Shown in pieces: positions 1 through 4,454 of a DNA stretch of 8,456 nt. The stretch spans positions 1 through 8,456 of the forward strand of contig JBKGXZ010000077.1 in assembly GCA_046546355.1 (NCBI GenBank), given 5' to 3'. This stretch comes from CAZBUB01 sp046546355 (lineage in GTDB: Bacteria; Desulfobacterota; Desulfovibrionia; Desulfovibrionales; Desulfothermaceae). Made by a program: the position numbers and the translations under genes. Position 1 is the stretch's first letter; each line of letters starts with the position of its first letter. The notes under the pieces were generated by a model that had not been told where the DNA came from, searched no databases, and was given only the letters and a program-made list of their open reading frames with translations.

Positions 1-207
1 CTGGATATCGAGCCCCTGTTGCAGAAGATTGCCGGCGCACTGGGCCCAGAAGGCAGGGGGCAGGTCGATTATCTTGATTATCAGGACTGGGAGCTCATCC
101 GTTACCAGCTTGAGCCCGGATCCTGGACATATAAAATAATAGCTCCGGATCTGGCCCTGGAGAAATACCATCAGGGCCAGCCTGGAGCTTCCCTATATCC
201 AGCCTGA
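1..207 (+). CDS. C-terminal fragment of an unidentified protein (5' partial)
   Basis: The frame is open from the first base and stops at TGA 205-207, giving 68 residues of a protein whose start lies outside the window. I do not recognise it. The visible part is mixed and acidic (for example QVDYLDYQDWELIRYQL), with no cysteine pairs, membrane segment or known catalytic motif. Its last dozen residues are read from DNA that, one frame over, encodes the linker of a PolX polymerase. The true C-terminus was therefore probably elsewhere, and the present end looks like accidental read-through into a relic. An in-frame ATG at 19 exists but has no convincing ribosome binding site, so an upstream start is more likely. 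This could be the 3' end of a real gene or itself debris. Confidence 0.45.
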   Translation: MDIEPLLQKIAGALGPEGRGQVDYLDYQDWELIRYQLEPGSWTYKIIAPDLALEKYHQGQPGASLYPA

Positions 208-476
208 GCTGCGCGAGGACCGCGGCGAGCTCCAGGCAGCGAGGGGTGATCATGGAGCTCAACTGTCAGCCTGAGCGCCTGGATCTGGATGACGTTCACC
301 TCAGGGCTGCGCAGGAAGCCGGAGTCAAAGTGGCCCTGGGCTCTGATGCCCATTATGCGGACAATTTGAACCTGGTTTACTTCGGGCTGAATCAGGCCCA
401 AAGAGGCTGGCTGGAGCCCGGGGATATCATCAACACCAAGAGCCTGCAGGAGCTCTTGCCCTTGCTGCAGCGCTAA
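170..476 (+). pseudogene. polX: Relic of DNA polymerase X with C-terminal PHP domain (polX-like), internally deleted and frameshifted
   Basis: Two pieces of one family lie in two frames. In frame 2, about 176-241 encodes ASLELPYIQPELREDRGE followed by LQAA. This matches the conserved 'LPxIPPELREDRGEIEAA' linker that follows the polymerase domain of bacterial PolX. In frame 3, about 243-476 encodes the end of the PHP phosphoesterase domain: an MELNCQPERLDLDD strand, the metal-site motif GSDAH, and QRGWLEPGDIINT near the C-terminus. In intact PolX these pieces are separated by roughly 170-190 residues carrying the first HxH metal ligands; here they are joined within a few bases near 239-246. 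The polymerase domain is also missing upstream. A separate peptide starting at GTG 246 or ATG 252 (about 75 residues) could be made but would lack most metal ligands. The stop at 474-476 is 16 bases before ade, suggesting an ancestral polX-ade arrangement. An assembly error could mimic this. Confidence 0.75.
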
Positions 477-492
477 GCCATGGGAGCAGATA

Positions 493-2202
493 ATGCAGCA
501 CCTGCAAAACAGAATTGCACTGGGCCTGGGAGAAATCCCTGCAGATTTGCTGCTGCGCAATGTACGCCTGGTAAACACCCTGTCCGGCGAAATCCACGCC
601 TGCCACCTGGCTGTAGGCCAGGGGCTGGTTTTGGGTTTTGAGGAGTATCCAGCCCACAGGGTGATCGACTGCCAGGGCCAGTATCTGGCCCCTGGCTTTA
701 TAGAGTCCCACATGCACCTGGAGTCCACCCTCCTGGCCCCAGTAGAGCTAGCCAGGGCAATGGCTGCCAGGGGCACGGCAGCAGTGGTCTGCGACCCGCA
801 TGAGATCGCGAATGTCCTAGGAATCAAGGGCCTTAAGTACATGCTCCAGGCCTGCAGGGACCTGCCTGTACAGATCTTCTTCATGCTGCCCTCCTGCGTG
901 CCAGCCACCCACCTGGAGACCGCAGGCGCAGGCATCTCTGCCGCTGACATGCAAGACCTGCTTGGGAGTTATGGCTCCAGATTCCTGGGCCTGGCTGAGG
1001 TCATGAACTTCCCCGGAGTTCTGGCCCGTGACCCGGGGCTTCTGGCCAAGCTGGAGCTGACCCGGGATCTGATCCAGGACGGCCATGCCCCAGGGCTTAG
1101 CAGTCAGGGGCTAAACGCCTATATCCTGGCTGGGCCCAGCAGCGAGCATGAGTGCTCTGCCCTGGAGGAAGGCAGGGAGAAGCTGCGCAAGGGCATGCAG
1201 ATCTTCATCAGACAGGGCACCTCGGAGCAGAATATGCAGGAGCTTTTGCCCCTGGTCTCGGATTTCAATTGGCCCAGATTCTGTCTGGTCTCAGATGATC
1301 TGCACCCCCTGGATCTGGCCAGCCAGGGCCATTTGGACCGCATCCTGCGCCAGGCTGTAGCTGCTGGGCTGGATCCTGTCCGGGCCCTGCAGATGGTCAG
1401 CATCAACCCTGCCAGACATTTCGGGCTGCGGGGCAAAGGAGCCCTGGCTCCGGGCTATCAGGCGGACATGGTTCTTTTACAGGATCTGCAGGATTTTAAG
1501 ATCAGCCAGGTCTTTCTGCAGGGCAGGCCATTGCAGGAGATAGAGTTCCCCGCACATAAAGGCAGCTCCCCTTCAGATATGCATCTGGCCAAATTGCAGG
1601 AAGGATGCTTTCGCATCCCTGCAGGCTCAGGGCTGCTCAGGGTGATAGGCCTGGTTCCCGGGCAAATCCTGACCAAGGCCCTGCAGCTGCCTCCCAGGCT
1701 GAGCCAGGGCCAGGCTATTGCGGACCCGGAGCGGGATCTGGCCAAGCTGGCTGTGCTGGAGCGGCACAGGGCCAGCGGCAATATCGGCCTGGGCTTTGTC
1801 CAGGGCCTGGGTCTCAAAGCCGGAGCCCTGGCCAGCACAGTGGCCCACGATTCGCACAATCTAATCATAGCCGGCGCAAGCGATTCTGACATGCTGGCTG
1901 CAGCCCTGCGGATACAAGAAATGCAGGGCGGCATGGCAGTGGCCCTGGATGGCCGTATCCTGGCTGAGCTGCCCCTGCCCATAGCCGGACTGATGAGCGA
2001 TCAATCCCTGCCGGAAGTGGTACAGGTCATGCATGACTTCAATCAGGCCTGCAGGCAAATGGGGCTCCAGGCCCAGGATCCCTTTATGTTGCTCTCTTTT
2101 CTGGCCCTGCCTGTGATCCCTGAGCTCAGACTCACTGATCTGGGCCTGGTGGATGTAGGCAGCTTCGATTTTGTGGATCTCTGGACCGAAGAGCCTTCCT
2201 GA
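493..2202 (+). CDS. ade: Adenine deaminase
   Basis: The 569-residue product should convert adenine to hypoxanthine and ammonia in the cytosol (purine salvage). It belongs to the amidohydrolase-superfamily Ade/AdeC type, with a binuclear metal site. Visible landmarks in order are: PGFIESHMHLEST with metal ligands H73 and H75; the CDPHEIAN motif (residues 100-107); the FMLPSCVPA strand (130-138); GLAEVMNFPGV (166-176); DGHAPGLS (196-203); SSEHE (216-220); and CLVSDDLHP (264-272) with the catalytic-site aspartates. After these come SINPARHFGL and the C-terminal Ade domain with VAHDSHNLIIAGASDSDM. The length is normal for the family and no motif is missing. ATG 493 is preceded by GGGAG (482-486) at a 6-base spacing; ATG 480 is out of frame. 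It lies directly after the PolX relic and 52 bases before an HD phosphohydrolase, possibly cotranscribed. Confidence 0.96.
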   Translation: MQHLQNRIALGLGEIPADLLLRNVRLVNTLSGEIHACHLAVGQGLVLGFEEYPAHRVIDCQGQYLAPGFIESHMHLESTLLAPVELARAMAARGTAAVVCDPHEIANVLGIKGLKYMLQACRDLPVQIFFMLPSCVPATHLETAGAGISAADMQDLLGSYGSRFLGLAEVMNFPGVLARDPGLLAKLELTRDLIQDGHAPGLSSQGLNAYILAGPSSEHECSALEEGREKLRKGMQIFIRQGTSEQNMQELLPLVSDFNWPRFCLVSDDLHPLDLASQGHLDRILRQAVAAGLDPVRALQMVSINPARHFGLRGKGALAPGYQADMVLLQDLQDFKISQVFLQGRPLQEIEFPAHKGSSPSDMHLAKLQEGCFRIPAGSGLLRVIGLVPGQILTKALQLPPRLSQGQAIADPERDLAKLAVLERHRASGNIGLGFVQGLGLKAGALASTVAHDSHNLIIAGASDSDMLAAALRIQEMQGGMAVALDGRILAELPLPIAGLMSDQSLPEVVQVMHDFNQACRQMGLQAQDPFMLLSFLALPVIPELRLTDLGLVDVGSFDFVDLWTEEPS

Positions 2203-2254
2203 AGCCTAGAACAGAACCTTTTTTTCTGCTCTCGTTTCTGTTAAGGAACTGGTG

Positions 2255-2863
2255 ATGCAGGACAACCCCAGACTGAACCAGCAACTGCAGTTCCTCCTGC
2301 AGATAGACAGCCTGAAAGAGGTCTTTCGGCAATCCTATCTGCTTAACTCCAGGCGCAAGGAGAACAGCAGCGAGCATTCCTGGCACGTGGCCATCATGGC
2401 CATGCTCCTGGCTGAGCACGCGGACCAAAAGGCCGATATCTGCCGGGTGGTCTGCATGCTCCTGGTACATGACCTGGTGGAGATCTACGCCGGGGACACC
2501 TACTGCTACGACCAGCAGGGCAACCAGGACAAGCCGGCATTGGAAAAGGATGCAGCCAACAGGCTGTTTGGGATTTTGCCCCAGGATCAGGAGGGCTGGC
2601 TGCGCGGGCTCTGGGAAGAGTTCGAAGCCGGGCAGACCCCGGAGGCCAGGCTGGCCCATGCCGTGGACAGGCTGATGCCCCTGTTGCACAATTTTCACAC
2701 CCAGGGCATAAGCTGGCAGGAGCACGGCGTGAGCCAGGATCAGGTCCAAACCAGGATGGCCAAAGTGCAGCAAGGCTCAGCCCTTCTCTGGGAATATGCC
2801 CAGCAGATCATTGAGGCCGCAGTGGATCAAGGCTTCCTTAAACCAGACCAAGGCCAGCAGTAA
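2255..2863 (+). CDS. HD-domain phosphohydrolase, YfbR/HDDC2-like (putative 5'-deoxynucleotidase)
   Basis: The 202-residue protein carries a complete HD metal-binding set: SSEHSWHVA with H41 and H44, MLLVHDLVEIYAGDT with H72-D73 and following acidic residues, and AHAVDRLMP with D139. This spacing and the LVHDLVEIYAGDT string are typical of the small HDDC2/YfbR-like group (COG1896). Characterised YfbR removes phosphate from deoxynucleoside monophosphates. The substrate here is inferred, not shown. A start at GTG 2252 is possible, but ATG 2255 is preferred because AAGGA (2243-2247) lies 7 bases upstream of it. No signal peptide or membrane segment is seen. Its place just after ade supports a role in nucleotide or purine turnover. 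The C-terminal tail (KPDQGQQ) is short and polar. Confidence 0.88.
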   Translation: MQDNPRLNQQLQFLLQIDSLKEVFRQSYLLNSRRKENSSEHSWHVAIMAMLLAEHADQKADICRVVCMLLVHDLVEIYAGDTYCYDQQGNQDKPALEKDAANRLFGILPQDQEGWLRGLWEEFEAGQTPEARLAHAVDRLMPLLHNFHTQGISWQEHGVSQDQVQTRMAKVQQGSALLWEYAQQIIEAAVDQGFLKPDQGQQ

Positions 2864-2867
2864 CTGT

Positions 2868-2923
2868 CTGGAGATCCTTGCTGTTGCATCGCCTAATCCC
2901 CTCTTACCCGCAGCAATCTCCAG
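2868..2923. repeat. Inverted repeat / hairpin downstream of the HD gene
   Basis: CTGGAGA (2868-2874) pairs with TCTCCAG (2917-2923), and TTGCTG (2878-2883) pairs with CAGCAA (2911-2916). This gives 13 perfect pairs with one 3-base bulge (2875-2877) and a 27-base loop. It begins five bases after the HD stop codon. There is no T-run after the right arm, so a simple intrinsic terminator is unlikely. It could be an RNA 3' end structure or part of a small structured element together with the sequence that follows. Confidence 0.55.
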
Positions 2924-2967
2924 GAACTTTAGGGTTCAAAGTTCCAGGTTCACGGTTCAGGGTTGTA
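2924..2967. repeat. Small hairpin overlapping a heptanucleotide tandem repeat (GGTTCNN type)
   Basis: GAACTTT (2924-2930) and AAAGTTC (2938-2944) form a perfect 7-bp stem with a 7-base loop, abutting the previous inverted repeat. From 2933 the sequence has a strict 7-base period: GGTTC at 2933, 2947 and 2954, with one-base variants AGTTC at 2940 and GGTTG at 2961. That makes five degenerate units. GGTTCA-type heptamer repeats of this kind occur in gaps of various bacterial genomes. Function is unknown. Confidence 0.6.
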
Positions 2968-2993
2968 ACAATACAATCAAGCTGATGTATAAA
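2963..2993 (+). promoter_or_regulatory. Weak candidate promoter for the zinc-ribbon gene
   Basis: TTGTAA (2963-2968) and TATAAA (2988-2993) are separated by 19 bases, within the only clearly A+T-richer part of this gap. The spacing is longer than ideal and the transcript leader would be about 85 bases. The gene ahead is 220 bases from its left neighbour, so it probably needs its own promoter. The exact boxes are a guess. Confidence 0.25.
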
Positions 2994-3083
2994 GACAAGA
3001 AACACCCATCTCAAACCTTACACATGATCAATAAGAATAGGATGTCAGCAAAGAGCTTTTGACTCTCGAGTAAAGGAGGAAAT

Positions 3084-3290
3084 ATGCACAAATGCCCAGT
3101 TTGCAGACGCCAGACCTTTTATATCCAGGACCCCATGGATCAGTTCGAGTACCACATGTTCGAGATGACCGAGCAGGGCCCTGTATTCGAGGAAGGCATC
3201 AATCCCGAATCAGAACTTTACCCGGAGAGGAAGATCTTCTGTGAGCACTGCTCCTGGCACGGCACTTACGGCCAGCTCCTGTCCAGCTGA
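3084..3290 (+). CDS. Small zinc-ribbon protein, function unknown
   Basis: The 68-residue protein has two CxxC knuckles: CPVC at residues 4-7 and CEHC at 53-56, a classic treble/zinc-ribbon pattern holding one zinc. Between them is an acidic stretch rich in aromatic residues (YIQDPMDQFEYHMFEM, then GPVFEEGINPESELYPERK). The ending is SWHGTYGQLLSS. A very strong Shine-Dalgarno AAAGGAGG (3072-3079) sits 4 bases before ATG 3084, which supports real and efficient translation. It stands alone between two repeat-bearing gaps of 220 and 205 bases. I do not recognise a named family. The CxxC spacing resembles CPCC-like mini-proteins, but that is only a resemblance. Likely cytosolic; it may bind nucleic acid or a protein partner. 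Confidence 0.8.
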   Translation: MHKCPVCRRQTFYIQDPMDQFEYHMFEMTEQGPVFEEGINPESELYPERKIFCEHCSWHGTYGQLLSS

Positions 3291-3330
3291 AGCTGATTCC
3301 TCTAGAGGCCTGGTCTTTACCCGTACTTGA

Positions 3331-3354
3331 CGCCGCGCGTAAGGCGAACTTTTT
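3331..3354 (+). terminator. Possible weak intrinsic terminator after the zinc-ribbon gene
   Basis: CGCC (3331-3334) and GGCG (3343-3346) form a 4-bp G+C stem with an 8-base loop, followed after AAC by five T (3350-3354). The stem is short, so the call is tentative. Position, 41 bases after the stop codon and before the next gene, fits. Confidence 0.3.
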
Positions 3355-3372
3355 GAAAAAACTGGCTGTTAT

Positions 3373-3444
3373 ATCGAAAGCGATTAGGACCACGACTGCG
3401 ACTACGGTTTACCCCCCTCGCTATCGTTGTGGTTACCGTAATTG
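3373..3444. repeat. Degenerate hexanucleotide tandem repeat
   Basis: The 205-base gap 3291-3495 contains a stretch with a clear 6-base rhythm. CG (or a one-base variant GG) recurs at 3375, 3381, 3387, 3393, 3399 and 3405. After a phase slip of two bases the rhythm resumes at 3419, 3425, 3431, 3437 and 3443 (the last is TG). Read on the minus strand the units are CGNNNN, including CGATAG, CGGTAA and CGATAT. Base composition (CpG-rich, poor in CCTG/CAGG) is unlike the flanking genes. The rest of the gap holds the palindrome CCTCTAGAGG (3299-3308), the weak terminator and an A+T-rich leader before the next gene. Confidence 0.55.
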
Positions 3445-3495
3445 ATCCTTAATTGCTTTTAATAATTCGAACAGCTTATACCAGGAGCACTATTT

Positions 3496-4434
3496 ATGAA
3501 GCATGCGGTACAGGAGCTTTTGATCTGCCCCAACTGCCTGCCAGAGGAAAATAGACTCTCACTGCAGATCCAGCAGGAACAAAACCAGGATATATTGCAG
3601 GGAGAGCTTAGCTGCCCTGCCTGCTCTGCCCTGTATCCCATCCAGGAGGGCATAGCCTATCTAGACCCCTGGAGCAGCCCGGAAACAGGCTCAGGCAGCA
3701 AATATGAAACCCCTCAAGTTATAGCTTCCTATCTCTGGAGCCATTACGCGGATCTTTTGTCCGATCCAGAGGCCTCTTCAGCCTACCAGAGCTGGGTGCA
3801 GCAATTTCAGCCCCACCAGGGCTTCAGCCTGGATATCGGGGCTGCTGTGGGCCGTTTTGTGTTCCAAATGGCGGACAAATGCGATTTCGCCCTGGGGGTG
3901 GACAACTCCGTGGCCTTCATCAAGACTGCCAGGGAGCTCATGCTGCAGGGACAAAAAACTTTTCACTTGCCTGTGGAGGGCCGTTTGACCCGAGAAGTGG
4001 TCTTGCAGCTGCCTGAGCATTGGCAGCGCAGCAAAACCGATTTCCTGGTAGCCAATGCCCAGGCCCTGCCTTTTGCCAGCAGCTGCTTTGCCTCCCTGGC
4101 CTCCTTGAACATGCTGGACAAGGTGCCAGATCCCCTGGCCCATTTGCAGGAAATGGACCGGGCAGCAAAGGGAAAAGGCGTGCAATGCCTGATCTCTGAT
4201 CCCTTTTCCTGGTCCACAGAATCTGCCCAGGAAGACTTGTGGCTGGGCGGCACAGAAAAGGGCACATTTGCAGGCCTGGGAATAGACAATGTGCAGGCCC
4301 TCTTGCAGTCCAGCAACGGACACTTCTCCCGGCCCTGGGCCATACAGCACCAGGACCAGGTCTGGTGGAAGATCCGCACCCATGCCAACCACTTCGAGCT
4401 GATCCGCAGCTGCTTCGTGCACGCCGCAAGATAG
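3496..4434 (+). CDS. SAM-dependent methyltransferase with N-terminal Trm112-like zinc ribbon
   Basis: The 312-residue protein has two parts. Residues 1-58 form a Trm112p-like zinc ribbon: LLICPNC (C11, C14), then GELSCPACSALYPIQEGIAYLDP (C40, C43), where the 'YPI..GI..L' ending is the family signature. Residues from about 75 resemble a class I methyltransferase fold. The SAM-binding motif I is SLDIGAAVGRFV (111-122), the acidic end of strand 2 is GVDNS (134-138), and motif IV/V is in ANAQALPFASSCFASLASLNMLDKV (186-210), as in methyltransferase type-11 proteins. The substrate cannot be told from sequence. ATG 3496 has AGGAG (3483-3487) at 8 bases. The next gene, a molybdopterin oxidoreductase, starts 20 bases after its stop, so the two are very likely cotranscribed and functionally linked. 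Confidence 0.85.
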   Translation: MKHAVQELLICPNCLPEENRLSLQIQQEQNQDILQGELSCPACSALYPIQEGIAYLDPWSSPETGSGSKYETPQVIASYLWSHYADLLSDPEASSAYQSWVQQFQPHQGFSLDIGAAVGRFVFQMADKCDFALGVDNSVAFIKTARELMLQGQKTFHLPVEGRLTREVVLQLPEHWQRSKTDFLVANAQALPFASSCFASLASLNMLDKVPDPLAHLQEMDRAAKGKGVQCLISDPFSWSTESAQEDLWLGGTEKGTFAGLGIDNVQALLQSSNGHFSRPWAIQHQDQVWWKIRTHANHFELIRSCFVHAAR

Positions 4435-4454
4435 GCCAATATCAGGAGCCTCAT

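Noticed and set aside
171..950. Minus-strand frame of 259 codons opposite the PolX relic and the start of ade
   Set aside because: Shadow of the plus-strand coding sequence; no motif and no family resemblance.
2210..2242. AACAGAA ... TTCTGTT inverted repeat between ade and the HD gene
   Set aside because: Only 7 A+T-rich pairs with a 19-base loop; too weak to call a terminator, and the T-run lies inside the loop.
2796..3062. Plus-strand frame of 88 codons across the end of the HD gene
   Set aside because: Half of it is an out-of-frame reading of the HD gene and the rest crosses the repeats; there is no ribosome site and no motif.
3255..3270. TGGCACG-N4-TTAC, a sigma-54-like -24/-12 pattern
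   Set aside because: The -12 element has AC instead of the near-invariant GC, and the site lies inside the zinc-ribbon coding sequence about 225 bases before the next start.
3441..3482. A+T-rich stretch with TTGCTT and TATACC that could be a promoter for the methyltransferase
   Set aside because: Transcription from it would start too close to the ribosome binding site at 3483-3487, and other box pairings have wrong spacing; no confident promoter can be named.
4239..4454. In-frame upstream extension of the oxidoreductase (72 extra codons)
   Set aside because: It overlaps the methyltransferase gene, resembles no family N-terminus, and ATG 4455 has a well-spaced AGGAG and starts six residues before the first FeS cysteine, as expected.
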